In this document: one piece after another, positions 1 to 10,906 of the stretch
Layout: each line of letters begins with the position of its first letter
Numbering within the stretch: the stretch's first letter is position 1
Assembly (NCBI GenBank): GCA_003577005.1
Contig: QEUW01000195.1
Location: forward strand, 1-24,338
Direction: 5' to 3'
Source: Chloroflexota bacterium
GTDB lineage: Bacteria > Chloroflexota > Anaerolineae > Caldilineales > Caldilineaceae
Length of the DNA: 24,338 bases
The notes under the pieces: generated by a model
The model's database searches: none
The model's input: only the letters and a program-made list of their open reading frames with translations
Told to the model about the DNA's origin: nothing
Program-made: the position numbers and the translations under genes

Positions 1-1
1 A

Positions 2-1024
2 CCTATGCCCACGTCAGAGGAGGGATGGCCCAGCCTTGAACCCTACCTCGAAGCCATCGCTCAAAACGAGCCGGATCTGATCCCCTTTATCAATGTCGCC
101 ACCCAGTCGCTGATCGGCTACAACCGCAACCGCAAAGGCTGGACACCCGGCGTCAGCAAGACGGGCGTGTCGATCCCCGACGCCACCCAGGCCTGGCAAC
201 TGATGGACGAGGAGGACAACCCGGCCCTCATCGAAACGGCGGAACTGTTGCGCGAGTGGTGGGAGAAAGGTTACGTCAACAAGACCGACCTGCCCTTCTC
301 CGGCTCCAGCCAGAACGCCCAGGTCGATTACATCTACCCGGGTCGCGGCGCCGCCTGTGTGGAGAACGAGCCTGACTACAAGTGGGTCGACCAGACCAAG
401 CAGATGAAGTCTTCCAACGCCGAGGCCGAACTGATGGGGGTGGACATGATCGGCGAGCGCGCCGGTGTGACCAAGGGGCTTGGTTCGCTCAAGCAGTGGA
501 ACTTTGTGGTCTTCAATGTCAATGCGCCCGCCGAGCAACACGAGGCCGGCATTCAGTACTTCAACTGGCTTGCCAGCAGCCAGGACAACCTGGACCTCTG
601 GCTCATGGGCATCGACGGCGTCAACTATAAGAAGGAAGAGAACATGAGATTCTCTGAGATCGAAGGGGTAGACGCCGCCCGCAACTACCGGCGTATGTGG
701 TACGTGTCGGGCATGTCAGGCCGCTTCCAGCGCCAACCTGCCGACCTGCCGGCCTCCGCCGAGGAAGCGCTCAAGTTCTTCACCACCGAAGAGAATTGGG
801 TCTTCAATCCTTATGAGGCATTCGAGGCTGATACTAAGGCAGTCGAAGTCGAATCGGCCAAGCTCAACGCCATCTACGATGAAGCCGTTCATGGCCTGGC
901 CACCGGCCAGATGCCGGTCGCCGAAGCCGTCGCCAAGATGAAGCAGATGCTCGACGACGCCGGTCGCCAGGACTACAAGGCCAAGCTCCAGGCGCAGTTG
1001 GACGAGTTTATCGCGTCGGCATAA
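2..1024 (+). CDS. ABC transporter substrate-binding protein, DUF3502-type C-terminus (5' end outside window)
   Basis: This is the C-terminal part of an extracellular solute-binding protein of the family that carries a DUF3502 C-terminal domain (LipO-like), the binding component of a carbohydrate-type ABC importer. The reading frame is open to the window edge and has no signal peptide or lipobox. Family members are usually about 500-550 residues, so roughly 170-200 N-terminal residues should lie upstream, and the ATG at position 5 is probably internal. The last 75 residues, from NWVFNPYEAF onward through AKLNAIYDEAVHGLATG to the QLDEF tail, have the pattern typical of the DUF3502 end. The middle part (GLGSLKQWNFVVFNVNAP; FNWLASSQDNLDLWLMGIDG) is typical of solute-binding proteins. 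Permease genes are not in the window. The substrate cannot be read from the sequence. The family call is firm; the start is unknown. Confidence 0.85.
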   Translation, partial: PMPTSEEGWPSLEPYLEAIAQNEPDLIPFINVATQSLIGYNRNRKGWTPGVSKTGVSIPDATQAWQLMDEEDNPALIETAELLREWWEKGYVNKTDLPFSGSSQNAQVDYIYPGRGAACVENEPDYKWVDQTKQMKSSNAEAELMGVDMIGERAGVTKGLGSLKQWNFVVFNVNAPAEQHEAGIQYFNWLASSQDNLDLWLMGIDGVNYKKEENMRFSEIEGVDAARNYRRMWYVSGMSGRFQRQPADLPASAEEALKFFTTEENWVFNPYEAFEADTKAVEVESAKLNAIYDEAVHGLATGQMPVAEAVAKMKQMLDDAGRQDYKAKLQAQLDEFIASA

Positions 1025-1059
1025 GACTACAACAAAACTTGGACGATTGTTGCCGGCAA

Positions 1060-1125
1060 GACCTCCGGGAGGTGACTGGACATTGTCTGGTCGAGAAAGT
1101 TGATTCCAGTCACCTCCCGGAGGTC
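1060..1125. repeat. Inverted repeat with 21-bp perfect arms
   Basis: The arms lie at 1060-1080 and 1105-1125 and are perfect reverse complements over 21 bp, with a 24-nt loop. Each arm also holds a small near-palindrome (ACCTCC, one base, GGAGGT), so an alternative fold is possible. It sits 35 nt after the stop of the solute-binding protein and 17 nt before the next start codon. There is no T-tract, so it is not a classic intrinsic terminator. It could act as a 3' stabiliser or factor-dependent terminator, or be a REP/MITE-like element. Confidence 0.8.
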
Positions 1126-1141
1126 GAGTTAGGCCCGTCAC

Positions 1142-1795
1142 ATGAAGTCTCGTTGTAGTCCTATCCATTCTCCCGTTCCATTCGCTGTGGCCAAACTCAT
1201 CGCTATCGTCGGCAATTCAGGCGCCGGCAAGACGACGCTGACCCGGCAGTTGTGCAAGCACGGTTCGTTTGTAACCGGGTTAGAACAGATCGCCGAGCGC
1301 CCGTTCCAGGCACTCTTTGCCCAGGAACTGTACCGCTATGCCCTCCCCAACCAGATCGATTATCTGCTGCTGCGCGCCGAACAGGAGTGGGTCATCCGTC
1401 AGGGGACAGTAACTGGCATTCAGGATGGTGGGTTGGAGATGGACTTTCATGTCTTTGCCCGCCTCTTTTTTGAAAAGGGCTATTTGAGCCACACCGAGTA
1501 CCAGTTGTGCGCCCGGCTATATGGCTTCTTCCGCCAACTGCTGCCGCCGCCCGACCTGATCATCCACCTGGTGGCCCCGCTCGAGGTGATCACCCAGCGC
1601 TATCGCCGCCGCAATCGTTCGCTGGAGATCGCCCGGCTCGATGACCTGGCGCGCATGGAAACGCTACTCCGCGACTGGCTTAGAACCGTTACAACGACAC
1701 CCGTCCTGGTTGTCAACGCCGAGGCCGATGATCCCACCTATACGCAGCAGGTTGAACGGATTCTGGCGGAGATCCCCTCATTGTTCAGCCAATAA
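1142..1795 (+). CDS. Deoxynucleoside-kinase-like P-loop ATPase
   Basis: This 217-residue cytoplasmic protein resembles the deoxynucleoside kinase family, which phosphorylates deoxynucleosides for salvage. The P-loop GNSGAGKT is at residues 24-31. The segment after residue 95 (LEMDFHVFARLFFEKGYLS) matches the family's substrate-side region, PPDLIIHLVAPLEVITQRYRRRNRSLE matches the strand plus the arginine-rich lid, and the length fits. The usual D/E-R-S catalytic motif reads D95-G-G, so the arginine that helps phosphate transfer is missing. That makes the substrate, and even kinase activity, uncertain. The ATG at 1142 has no good ribosome binding site; a GTG at 1187 would remove 15 poorly conserved residues and start just before the P-loop strand. 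It converges with mevalonate kinase across a 116-nt gap in which I see no clear terminator. Confidence 0.7.
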   Translation: MKSRCSPIHSPVPFAVAKLIAIVGNSGAGKTTLTRQLCKHGSFVTGLEQIAERPFQALFAQELYRYALPNQIDYLLLRAEQEWVIRQGTVTGIQDGGLEMDFHVFARLFFEKGYLSHTEYQLCARLYGFFRQLLPPPDLIIHLVAPLEVITQRYRRRNRSLEIARLDDLARMETLLRDWLRTVTTTPVLVVNAEADDPTYTQQVERILAEIPSLFSQ

Positions 1796-1911
1796 ACATG
1801 GGCCAAAGTAAGAAGGGTCCAACCGGAGCTAAAGGACTCGATGACCTGCCGCTCTGACCGCGATGTTGTCGCCCTCTGACTTCTGAAGAATTTGCTCGAA
1901 GAATTCGAACA

Positions 1912-2850
1912 TTACGGGGAACCGCGCACTGTTGTGCTGATCGTGCGTTTTGCCCCGCTCGCAAGGAGCGCCTGGCGCACCGGCTCCTCGTTCGCTGGCT
2001 CCACGAGCGCGATGACATTGCCGCCCCGGCCACCGCCGCTCAGTTTGGCGCCCAGGGCGCCTGCTGCCCGCGCCGCCTCGACCAGCCGCTCCAACGGCGG
2101 TGAGCTAACGCCAAGCTGCGCCAGCAACGCCTGATTCTCGTCAAAGAGCCGGCCCAACCGCGCCAGATCTCCCTCTTCAATCGCCTGGCGCGCTTCCCGC
2201 GCAACGGCGGCAATGGCGTCAAACCAGGCTTCGTAACGCACCGGGTCGGCCTGCCAGCCGCGGCGCACATCGCCCACCGTCTCCTTTGTGGGTGCGGCAA
2301 TGCCGCTGTCGGCAATGAGCAGGGTCAGTGAACCTTTGGGTTCGATAACCACCGGCTCCTCCCCTTTGACAAACCAGACCGGCTGGCCGTGGGCGACCAC
2401 GGTGTTGTCGATGCCGCTGGGGGTGCCGTGATAAAAGCGTTCGCTCTCATAGACCAGTTGGCTCACCTGCGCGGGGGCGACCGGCTGCCCGGCGTGGGCA
2501 AAGAGCGCCCGCACCAGCGCCGCACTCAACGCCGCACCGCTGCCCAATCCGCTGGCAATGGGGATGGTGCTGCGCAGTTCGATCTGCCAGTCTGGGTTGG
2601 ACGGCAGGCCAAGTTGCGCCAGCGCCAGCCGGGTGACCAACGCCAAGGGTTCGCTGTCGGGTGTGGAGTCAAGCCGTTGGTGTAAACCGATATCATGCGC
2701 AATCAGCACACAGCCGGCCCCCGGCGCTCGGTCCGTAACGGTGACGGTCGCCGTGACCTCCCAGACCGGCACGGCGATGGCGGGCCGGCCATAGACAACG
2801 GCATGTTCGCCAACGAGAATAACTTTGCCAGGGGCAGAAGCAGCAGTCAT
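1912..2850 (-). CDS. mvk: Mevalonate kinase (GHMP kinase family)
   Basis: It phosphorylates mevalonate with ATP to 5-phosphomevalonate, the first kinase step of the mevalonate route to isopentenyl diphosphate. The protein is 312 residues, the usual bacterial/archaeal length. Motif 1 is at the N-terminus ([17 protein letters not shown]), motif 2, the GHMP ATP loop, is [17 protein letters not shown], and motif 3 near the C-terminus is [17 protein letters not shown]148 in the PSGIDN motif is the expected catalytic aspartate. The frame stays open upstream, but only the ATG at 2850 gives the family N-terminus; the upstream extension is translated heptamer repeat. There is no Shine-Dalgarno sequence before 2850, because the upstream 105 bp are repeat element. 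No other mevalonate-pathway genes lie nearby. It is the last gene of the long minus-strand run. Confidence 0.93.
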   Translation of the reverse strand: MTAASAPGKVILVGEHAVVYGRPAIAVPVWEVTATVTVTDRAPGAGCVLIAHDIGLHQRLDSTPDSEPLALVTRLALAQLGLPSNPDWQIELRSTIPIASGLGSGAALSAALVRALFAHAGQPVAPAQVSQLVYESERFYHGTPSGIDNTVVAHGQPVWFVKGEEPVVIEPKGSLTLLIADSGIAAPTKETVGDVRRGWQADPVRYEAWFDAIAAVAREARQAIEEGDLARLGRLFDENQALLAQLGVSSPPLERLVEAARAAGALGAKLSGGGRGGNVIALVEPANEEPVRQALLASGAKRTISTTVRGSP

Positions 2851-2854
2851 AAGA

Positions 2855-2959
2855 GAATGCGGAATGCGGAAGACGGGATGCGTGATGCGTAATCCGTAAT
2901 CCGTAATTCGTACTGCGTGATAGGTATTACGGATTACGTGGTACGAATTACGGATTACG
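2855..2959. repeat. Heptamer tandem-repeat element with 19-bp inverted repeat (element A)
   Basis: About fifteen consecutive 7-bp units run in phase, starting GAATGCG, GAATGCG, GAAGACG, GGATGCG, TGATGCG, TAATCCG, TAATCCG, TAATTCG and ending AATTACG, GATTACG. The loose consensus is NNATNCG on one side and its complement-like NATTACG on the other. Bases 2895-2913 and 2941-2959 are perfect reverse complements (19 bp) around a 27-nt loop. The element fills the gap between the aminotransferase and mvk. It encodes the last residues and the TAA stop (2948-2950) of the aminotransferase and ends 5 bp before the mvk start codon. Confidence 0.85.
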
Positions 2960-4113
2960 TCCCAGAACAGCAACCAGAGCATCCACCAGGGTCTGATTTT
3001 CTTCTTCCGTGTTGTAAAAGTAGGGGCTGAGGCGGATGAGACCGGGCCGGTAGTCGATGATGATGTTCCTGGCCTTGAGCGCCTTGACCACGCCCGGCGG
3101 ATCATCCACCGGCAACACGGTGATCCCGGCATGGCGCGAGAGATCGTCCGGCAGGCGCGGCTCCAAACCGGCATGGCGCAAGCGATGGTGCAGGTCGGCG
3201 GCGAGTTCCTGTGTGCGGGTGCGTATCGCTTCCACGCCGATCTCCTCGATGATGCTCATGCCGGCGTTGGCGGCGTAGACGGCGGCGACGGCGGGCGTGC
3301 CCGGTTCAAAGCGGCGGGCGTCATCAGCCATCTCGAAGCGTTCGGAATTGAATTTGAACATATCTTTGGCCGCAAACCAGCCGGTTGTCGTCGGGTGCAA
3401 CTGCTCGATGAGTGCCCCACGCACATACAGAAAGACAACGCCGGGCCCGCCCAGCAGCCATTTCAACCCGCCGCTGAGATAGATGTCCACATCCGTTGCT
3501 TTCACATCCACCGGAATCTGACCGGCGGCCTGGTAACCGTCGAAGAGCGCCAGCGCGCCGTGGGCGTGGGCCAAGCGGCTGATGGCGGCCGTGTCTTGGA
3601 CCCAGCCGCTCGTAAAAAAGACATGGGTGGTGGCGACCAGCGCGGTCTGTGGCCCAATCGCATCCTCAAACGCCGCCAGCGGAACACTGATGCGGTCGGG
3701 CGAGGAGAGAAGGCGCACCTGTACGCCCTCGCGGTTGCGCGCCATCCACTGGTAGGGCACCGTCGGGAAGTCCATTTCGGTGACGACCACTTCGGGCCGG
3801 GTGCGATAGTCCAGGCTACTGGCGATCACGCTCAGCGCCACACCAATGCTGGGCAGGATCGCCACCTCGTGCGGCTGGGCGTTGATGAGCCGGGCAAAAC
3901 GGGCGCGGGCGTCGGCCAGCTCGCCCAGCCACATCTCGTACCAGGCGCTGGCCCCGTAGCGCATCCACAGTTCCAGAAAGCGGTTGACCGCGGCCACGTT
4001 GCGTTTGCTCAATTGCCCGAGCGAACAGGTGTTGAGATAGGTGTTCTGTTCCAGCCCGGGGAATTCCGGCCGCCAGGTTTGGGTGAGCGAGGTCAAGACA
4101 GGGCTGTAGGAAT

Positions 4114-4117
<4 letters not shown>
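2948..4117 (-). CDS. PLP-dependent class V aminotransferase (kynureninase/cysteine desulfurase-like)
   Basis: This 389-residue fold-type I PLP enzyme belongs to the class V group that includes kynureninase, isopenicillin-N epimerase-like proteins and SufS/IscS. The PLP lysine is K219 in [12 protein letters not shown], a context close to kynureninase, and the pyridine-nitrogen aspartate is D193 in [11 protein letters not shown], with Q196 nearby. The N-terminal [11 protein letters not shown] region is the substrate loop seen in this class, and [13 protein letters not shown] is the typical C-terminal substrate-binding strand. I see no clear cysteine-desulfurase active-site cysteine loop, so desulfurase activity is not supported and the substrate is open. 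The start ATG overlaps the TGA of the upstream phosphodiesterase (ATGA), suggesting translational coupling. Its stop codon lies inside repeat element A. Confidence 0.85.
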
Positions 4118-4848
<731 letters not shown>

Positions 4849-4888
4849 CTTTTCTCCTTTGTGAGATTCGCATGAGATTGAAAAGCTT

Positions 4889-7800
4889 CTAGGCGGTTGG
4901 ATACTTGGGCCAAGTAAAATGGAAGCTCGTACCCTCGCCTGGCGCCGAGTTCACCCAGATGGCGCCACCTCGTGTTTCAACTAGCTTTTTGACCACCGTC
5001 AGCCCGATCCCGCTGCCTTCGACTTGGTCGCGCGGCTTCAAGGTCTGAAAGATCTCAAAAATCCGTTCGTGAAAGGCCGGATCGATCCCCGGCCCGTTGT
5101 CTGCCACCGTCACTTCGATCCAGTCGCCCTGATCGCTCACCTGGATACGGACAACGCCTTCGGACGGGCGGTCATGATGTTTAATGGCGTTACCGATCAG
5201 GTTGCGAAGGAGTAACTCTACCGGGACGCGTTCGCTGATCAAGGGGGGAATGGGTTCTTCGATTTCAACCACAAAACCCGCCGGTGGATCGAGCAACTCC
5301 ACCGCATCGCGGATGAGCGCTGCCAGGTCCAGCTGTTCTGGCGGGTAGCGATGGCGCCCGGCGCGCGAGTAGTCCAGCAAGTCATTGAGCAGGGTCTCCA
5401 TGCGTTTGATGCGCGCCTGGATCAAAGTGAGGTGCCGCCGCGAGGCTTCGGGCAGGGTTGCCCCGACATCTTGCAGGAGAAAGCCGGCAAGATGCTCGAT
5501 CCCCCGCAGGGGCGATTTGAGATCATGCGAGGCGACGTAGGCAAATTGGTCCAACTCGCGGTTGCTGCGCTCCAACTCGGCGGTGCGCTCGCGCACCCGC
5601 TCCTCCAATGCGACACGAGCCTGTTGTTCCGCTTCGTACAAGCGCGCCCGTTCTAACGCCTGGGCGCACTGGCGGGCTAGCGTGAGCAAAAATTCTTGCT
5701 CATCCGTGTTGAAGTCTACTCCACGGGTAAAATAGATTCCGATACCGCCGAGGATCTGATGACCTAGTGTGAGTGGGAGCGCACAGGCAGCCTCAAAGTC
5801 GAGAGCACTCATCTCTTGGGCCAGAGCGGGGTAACAGTCGATTAGCACTTGCCGCGACACTAACCAAACCGGCTCGCCAGTCCGAACAGCCTCTGCCACC
5901 GGCGTAGTGGCTGAGATTGGATAGCGCCGATGCGACGCCCGCATCTCGGGCGGAACATTACCGAACCAGTCGACCGCTTTCAACCACAGGCCATCTTCCG
6001 AGAGCAACTTGACCGACATTGCTGCTGCATCCAGGGCGATACCCCCCTGGCGGAGGATCACTTCGATCACCCGGTCAGGAGTGAGAGCAAACGTTAGCTC
6101 GGAGGTAATTTTTTGTAGCTGGGCAATGCGGGCGGCAGTCTGCTCTGCCTGTTCGCGTGCCCGCATCAGCTCGGCTTCCACTTGCTTGCGCGCGGTGATG
6201 TCCATTGCCACATTGAGAATGCACTGTTGCCCATCCAATTCGATGATCTCCGCCGCGGCCTGAAGCTCGCGCCATTCGCCGTTGCGATTACGGAAGCGAT
6301 GCTCATAATCACGATGGCCGCCCTGTGTGCGAAGCACTTCATTTGCCGCCTGGCGCGTTCGAGCATCCTGCCAAAGCCCCGTATCCAGCGAGGTTTGCCC
6401 CAAGATTTCTTTCCGCGCATAGCCCAACATCTGCGCAAAGCTTTCATTGACATCGATGTAGGCACCATCATCAAATCTGGTAATAGACATGGGTTGCGGG
6501 CTGGCGTGAAAGGCTTTGGAAAAGCGTTCTTCTGAAGCGCGCAGGGCGGCTTCGGCCTCTTTCAGGTCATGGATGTCTGTGGCGGTGCCAAACCAGGTCC
6601 TAACCCGTTTTTTCTTATCGAAGACAGGATAGGCGCGGCTGAGATGCCACCGGTATGTACCGTCCGCCGTGCGCAGACGATGCTCCTTGGCGTAGGGCTG
6701 CTGGTTTGCCACGGCGTTGCGCCAGGCTTGGAGCGTGGGCTCCCGGTCCGCTTCATGGAGTACCGGCTGCCACTGCCAGTTGCCAGTAGGTGTTTGAATC
6801 AAGCCTGCATACTCGTTTGCGCGTTGATTACAGTAGCTTATCACGCCGTCATCGTTGGCGATCCAGACGAGTTGGGGCATGGCGTCGGCCATTTGTTGTA
6901 GCCGCGCTTCGCTTACCCGCAAGTTTTCCTCGGCGCGCGCGCGCTGGAGCCGCAGATACACCCGCACGGCAAGTTCCTGCAGCAGTTCGATTTCATCTGC
7001 CCGCCAGGTATACGGCGAGGTGTGCTGCAATGCAATGATAAAATCCAGGCTCCCGTTGCTGACAAAGGGGGCGAGCAATTGAGCGCGCATGCCCCAGGGT
7101 TTGAACACTTCGGCATAGCCAGCCGTGCGCGGGTCGGTGTTGATGTCGTTGATGGCGATGACCTGTCCGGCCTTCATCTCATGCAGGAATTCTTGGCTCA
7201 CGTAATCCGAAAGGAGCTGCACCCCTCCTGGCTCAATCGGGCCCAGCCGGTTATTGGCATAGATGACCGTGACCTCATTGGCCGGCTCGTTGACCTCAGC
7301 AAAGATGAGCCATGATGCGCCGAAATAGTTCCTCATCTTCTCACCAGCGGCCTGTATGATGGCGTCGGGCGACGAGAGGCCGTTGATCTCTTCGCCGATG
7401 TCGGCGAGAAATGCACTGCTGAGTTCGCGTTGTTTGCGCTCGGTGATATCAATCATCGTGCCGAACGAACGCTGTGGTAGCTGACCCTCCTTCGCCTCCC
7501 CCATGAACCGCCCCTGAACTTGGATCCAGCGGACTGTGCCATCAGGACGCACGATGCGATGTTGAATTTTCAACTCCTGGTTACGCGGCGGAGCATAAAA
7601 ATCGCCGATAGCGCTTAACAGTCTCTCCAGGTCAGCGGGGTAGATCACTGTTCTCGCCAGTTCGCGGGTAATCTCCGTCTCGACAGGCAGGCCGTGGATG
7701 GCTTTGCACTGTGCCGACCAAATGATCTTGCCCTGGTCGGGGTCTATCTCCCAGATGCCCAGCCCGGTGACTTCCACAGCCAGGCGTAACCGTTCTTCGC

Positions 7801-10800
7801 TGGCGCGCAGGGCTTCCTCGGCCTGTTTGCGTTCGGATATATCCAGGGCAAAGAAGACCCCGTGGTTGCCCTCCTCTGTAAAGAAAGCGCCGCCGACGAT
7901 CACAGGGATGCGGCTGCCGTCTTTGCGGAAATATTCTTTTTCATAGGGGGTACAGATGCCGCGGGTGCGTGATTCTTCTATCGCCCGTTGCTCCAAAGGC
8001 AGGTATTCGGGTGGCGTCAACTTCTCCCAGCGGATGCGGCCGGCTACCAGGTCTTCACGGCTATAGCCCAAGAGTTGGAGCAAGGCATCGTTGGCCTCAT
8101 CGACTGTCCCATCCCCATGCCAGAGGCCGATCCCGATCATGTTCGACTCAAAAATCGAGCGGAAGCGCGCCTCGCTTTCGCGCAGCGCCTGTTCGACCCG
8201 CTTTTGTTCGGTGATGTCGCTGGCAAAGACGGTCACGCCGTCGGGCGCGGCATAAATGCGGTTCTCAAACCAGCGATCCCACGGTGCGTAATAGTGCTCC
8301 AGCACCAGGTTCCGCTGTTCGGCCAGCGCCTGGTGCAGGGCTTGATAATAGGGGTTACCGACGGCATCTGGGAAAAGCTCCCAGATACACCGGCCAAGCA
8401 ACTCTTCTTTGGGTAGGCCAAGCGTTGCCACCGCCGCGTCGTTTACATAAACATAGCGCCACTCTCGATCGTATACAGCAATGTGGTCGGTGATACCGAC
8501 CAAAATTTTCTCCAAATTGGCCTTTGCGGTCTCCGCTTCGGCGCGCAGGGCCCGTTCCCGCTCGGCGGCTGTGCGGCGGGTATGCGCCATATTCAAATGT
8601 GTGCGGACCCGCGTGAGCAGTTCGCGGGCGGAGAAGGGTTTGACCAGATAGTCATCGGCGCCGACCTCCAGTCCTTCGATGCGCGCTTCTTCACCGGCGC
8701 GCGCCGAGAGCAGAATCACCGGTAGCGCAGCGGTCTGCGGGTCGGCCCGCAAGGCTTGCAGCAGTTCAAGCCCATCCATCCCAGGCATCATCACATCGGT
8801 CAGCACCAGGTTTGGCGTCTGAGCGCGTACCACCTCCAATGCCGCCCGCCCATCGGCCGCGGGGATCACCGTATAGTGCTGCGCCAGCAAGCGCGTCAAG
8901 TACTCGCGCAGATCAGCGTTGTCATCGGCCAGCAAGATGCGGGGCGATTCTGGAGGTTCGCCGCTCGCACCAGTCGGGTGGTCATCCGACGGGTCAAAAT
9001 CCAAAATCGGCAATCCCAAATCAGACGTAGGCAGCCAGCGCAAAGCCTCTTCGACGTAGGGCCTGACCTGTGGGCCAGGTGCAGCCGGCATGAACTGCGA
9101 ATAGATGCGATCAGCAGGAAGGTGAGTGGAGCCAGCGGGAAGGGTGACGGTGAAGATGGTTCCCTGACCGACGGTGCTCTCCACATCGATATGGCCGCCG
9201 TGGAGCCGCACCAGTTCCTGCACCATCGCCAGGCCAATGCCGGAGCCTTCGTGGGTACGGGCCTGGGCGCCGCGGATCCGGTGGAAACGGGTGAAGAGGT
9301 TGGGGATCTCCGCCGCGGGAATGCCCGTTCCGGTATCGCGCACGCGCAGTTCCACATGGTCATGGCGCCACTGGAGAGACACGGAAATCTCACCCTGGAA
9401 GGTAAATTTGAACGCATTGGAGAGCAGGTTGAGGACAATTTTTTCCCACATCTCCGGGTCGACATAGACCGGCTGTGGCAGCGACGGGCAATCGATGTGC
9501 AATTGCAACCCTGCACGTTCGATAGCCGAGCAGAAGAAGCTCGCCAGTTCAGCCGTAAAGGGTCCCAGGTCGGTTGGCGCATAGCTGGCCCGCATCCGCC
9601 CGGCCTCGATACGCGAGAAGTCGAGCAATGTGTTGACCAGTTTGAGCAGGCGCAACCCGTTGCGGTGGATCATTTCGAGCTGTGTCTGGTCGGCGACCGG
9701 CGCACCGTTCCGCCGCTCGAGCATCTCCTCCAGCGGGCTGAGCATGAGGGTGAGGGGCGTACGGAATTCATGGCTGACATTGCTGAAGAAGGCAGTCTTG
9801 GCGCGGTCCAACTCAGCCAGGGCTTCGGCCCGCTGGCGCTCCGCCTCATAGGCGCGCGCGTGGGCAATGGCGGTCGCCACATGGCCGGCCACCAGATCCA
9901 AGAAGCCACGGTAGTCATCATCCCACTCGCGCCGTGGGCTGATGCCGGCCACCAGCAACCCAATTGGCTGCGCCTCTGTCGGCGCCATGATGGGCAAAAT
10001 GAACGCGTTCTGTGGGGAGTCGGGCCAGATTCCACCCGGCAGGGGCCCAAATCGCTCCAGAAGATCGGTGATCAGCGCCGGCCGGCCACTGCGGATCACC
10101 TCGGCCCACGGCCAGTGCCGGTTACCAACTTCAGCGGTATCGAGGTTTATCCGCTGTGAGCTGGCGGGCGTACCCGGGGTTAGCCCTGCTGCGCCCGCCA
10201 ACGTCGCATGTTGCCCGCCGGCATCGAGCAAGTAGAGCAGCACAAAGGGTAGATCAGCCGGGTTGTTGGCCAGGGTCTCTACGGCCATTTTGCCCGCTTC
10301 TTCAGCCGCTTTGGCATCGCTGGCGCGGGCAGCCAGTTCGCGCAGGGTGCGCAACCGCCGTTCGCCGATCACACGCTCCGTTGTCTCGGTCACGGCGCAA
10401 AAGACACCGCCCACGCCGCCGCTTTCATCGCGGATCGGGCTGTAGGAAAAGGTGAAGTAGCACTCTTCTAGATAATTGTTGCGGTCGAGCAGCAGCAGTT
10501 GATCATCTGACCAGGTCGCCTGCCCCTGTGTCATCACCGTATCTTCGAGCATAGGGCCAATGATATGCCAGATTTCGGGCCAGCAGGCTCGCCCGGGCTG
10601 TCCCATCGCCTGGGGATGCTTGGTGGCGCCCAACATGGGGCGGTAGGCGTCGTTGTAGAGCATCACCAGTTGCGGCCCCCACCAGATGAGGATGGGAAAC
10701 CGGGAACCCAGACAGATACTGACGGCCGACCTCAGGCTCTGCGGCCATTGTTCTACCGGACCCAGCGGTGTGGCAGCCCAGTCCATTGTCCGCATAAGCG

Positions 10801-10888
10801 CGCCCATCTCGCCGCCGCCGGCCAGGCAGTCGGCGGCGCTTTGCTCAAGGGTGGGGGATAGCGGCGCCACAGACGTACGATCAGTCAT
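4889..10888 (-). CDS. Giant hybrid sensor histidine kinase with two kinase modules, an internal receiver, 6 PAS and 3 GAF domains
   Basis: This 1999-residue protein has no predicted membrane segments and is probably a cytoplasmic sensor. Approximate order: PAS 25-165; GAF 190-350; HisKA with His373 (SHEFRTPL); HATPase about 480-600 ([24 protein letters not shown]); receiver about 648-765 with Asp698 ([11 protein letters not shown]) and a KPFS lysine loop; PAS at about 790, 905 and 1030; GAF about 1155-1305; PAS about 1330 and 1455; GAF about 1590-1745; a coiled-coil linker; a second HisKA with His1788 (SHDLKSPL, the phytochrome-like type); and a second HATPase ([26 protein letters not shown]). 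All key catalytic residues look intact, so an internal phosphorelay His373 to Asp698 plus a second kinase output is plausible. A start 19 codons upstream would only translate a 3x12-bp repeat; the ATG at 10888 has a strong ribosome binding site. No partner response regulator lies nearby. Confidence 0.92.
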   Translation of the reverse strand: MTDRTSVAPLSPTLEQSAADCLAGGGEMGALMRTMDWAATPLGPVEQWPQSLRSAVSICLGSRFPILIWWGPQLVMLYNDAYRPMLGATKHPQAMGQPGRACWPEIWHIIGPMLEDTVMTQGQATWSDDQLLLLDRNNYLEECYFTFSYSPIRDESGGVGGVFCAVTETTERVIGERRLRTLRELAARASDAKAAEEAGKMAVETLANNPADLPFVLLYLLDAGGQHATLAGAAGLTPGTPASSQRINLDTAEVGNRHWPWAEVIRSGRPALITDLLERFGPLPGGIWPDSPQNAFILPIMAPTEAQPIGLLVAGISPRREWDDDYRGFLDLVAGHVATAIAHARAYEAERQRAEALAELDRAKTAFFSNVSHEFRTPLTLMLSPLEEMLERRNGAPVADQTQLEMIHRNGLRLLKLVNTLLDFSRIEAGRMRASYAPTDLGPFTAELASFFCSAIERAGLQLHIDCPSLPQPVYVDPEMWEKIVLNLLSNAFKFTFQGEISVSLQWRHDHVELRVRDTGTGIPAAEIPNLFTRFHRIRGAQARTHEGSGIGLAMVQELVRLHGGHIDVESTVGQGTIFTVTLPAGSTHLPADRIYSQFMPAAPGPQVRPYVEEALRWLPTSDLGLPILDFDPSDDHPTGASGEPPESPRILLADDNADLREYLTRLLAQHYTVIPAADGRAALEVVRAQTPNLVLTDVMMPGMDGLELLQALRADPQTAALPVILLSARAGEEARIEGLEVGADDYLVKPFSARELLTRVRTHLNMAHTRRTAAERERALRAEAETAKANLEKILVGITDHIAVYDREWRYVYVNDAAVATLGLPKEELLGRCIWELFPDAVGNPYYQALHQALAEQRNLVLEHYYAPWDRWFENRIYAAPDGVTVFASDITEQKRVEQALRESEARFRSIFESNMIGIGLWHGDGTVDEANDALLQLLGYSREDLVAGRIRWEKLTPPEYLPLEQRAIEESRTRGICTPYEKEYFRKDGSRIPVIVGGAFFTEEGNHGVFFALDISERKQAEEALRASEERLRLAVEVTGLGIWEIDPDQGKIIWSAQCKAIHGLPVETEITRELARTVIYPADLERLLSAIGDFYAPPRNQELKIQHRIVRPDGTVRWIQVQGRFMGEAKEGQLPQRSFGTMIDITERKQRELSSAFLADIGEEINGLSSPDAIIQAAGEKMRNYFGASWLIFAEVNEPANEVTVIYANNRLGPIEPGGVQLLSDYVSQEFLHEMKAGQVIAINDINTDPRTAGYAEVFKPWGMRAQLLAPFVSNGSLDFIIALQHTSPYTWRADEIELLQELAVRVYLRLQRARAEENLRVSEARLQQMADAMPQLVWIANDDGVISYCNQRANEYAGLIQTPTGNWQWQPVLHEADREPTLQAWRNAVANQQPYAKEHRLRTADGTYRWHLSRAYPVFDKKKRVRTWFGTATDIHDLKEAEAALRASEERFSKAFHASPQPMSITRFDDGAYIDVNESFAQMLGYARKEILGQTSLDTGLWQDARTRQAANEVLRTQGGHRDYEHRFRNRNGEWRELQAAAEIIELDGQQCILNVAMDITARKQVEAELMRAREQAEQTAARIAQLQKITSELTFALTPDRVIEVILRQGGIALDAAAMSVKLLSEDGLWLKAVDWFGNVPPEMRASHRRYPISATTPVAEAVRTGEPVWLVSRQVLIDCYPALAQEMSALDFEAACALPLTLGHQILGGIGIYFTRGVDFNTDEQEFLLTLARQCAQALERARLYEAEQQARVALEERVRERTAELERSNRELDQFAYVASHDLKSPLRGIEHLAGFLLQDVGATLPEASRRHLTLIQARIKRMETLLNDLLDYSRAGRHRYPPEQLDLAALIRDAVELLDPPAGFVVEIEEPIPPLISERVPVELLLRNLIGNAIKHHDRPSEGVVRIQVSDQGDWIEVTVADNGPGIDPAFHERIFEIFQTLKPRDQVEGSGIGLTVVKKLVETRGGAIWVNSAPGEGTSFHFTWPKYPTA

Positions 10889-10892
10889 GGGG

Positions 10893-10900
10893 CCTCCTTT
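10893..10900 (-). promoter_or_regulatory. Ribosome binding site fixing the kinase start
   Basis: On the minus strand AAAGGAGG lies 4 nt upstream of the ATG at 10888. It decides against the in-frame ATG at 10945, whose first codons would be three copies of a 12-bp repeat. Confidence 0.75.
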
Positions 10901-10906
10901 ACGATC

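Noticed and set aside
2855..2959. CRISPR array
   Set aside because: The repeats are 7 bp and tandem without spacers, and no cas genes are present.
2851..3174. Upstream in-frame extension of mevalonate kinase (about 108 codons)
   Set aside because: It translates the heptamer repeat and antisense of the aminotransferase; the GHMP N-terminus starts at the ATG at 2850.
8756..10159. Open frame of 467 codons on the plus strand
   Set aside because: It lies antisense to the giant kinase, whose domains are unmistakable; the frame shows no recognisable motif and is a by-product of high GC content.
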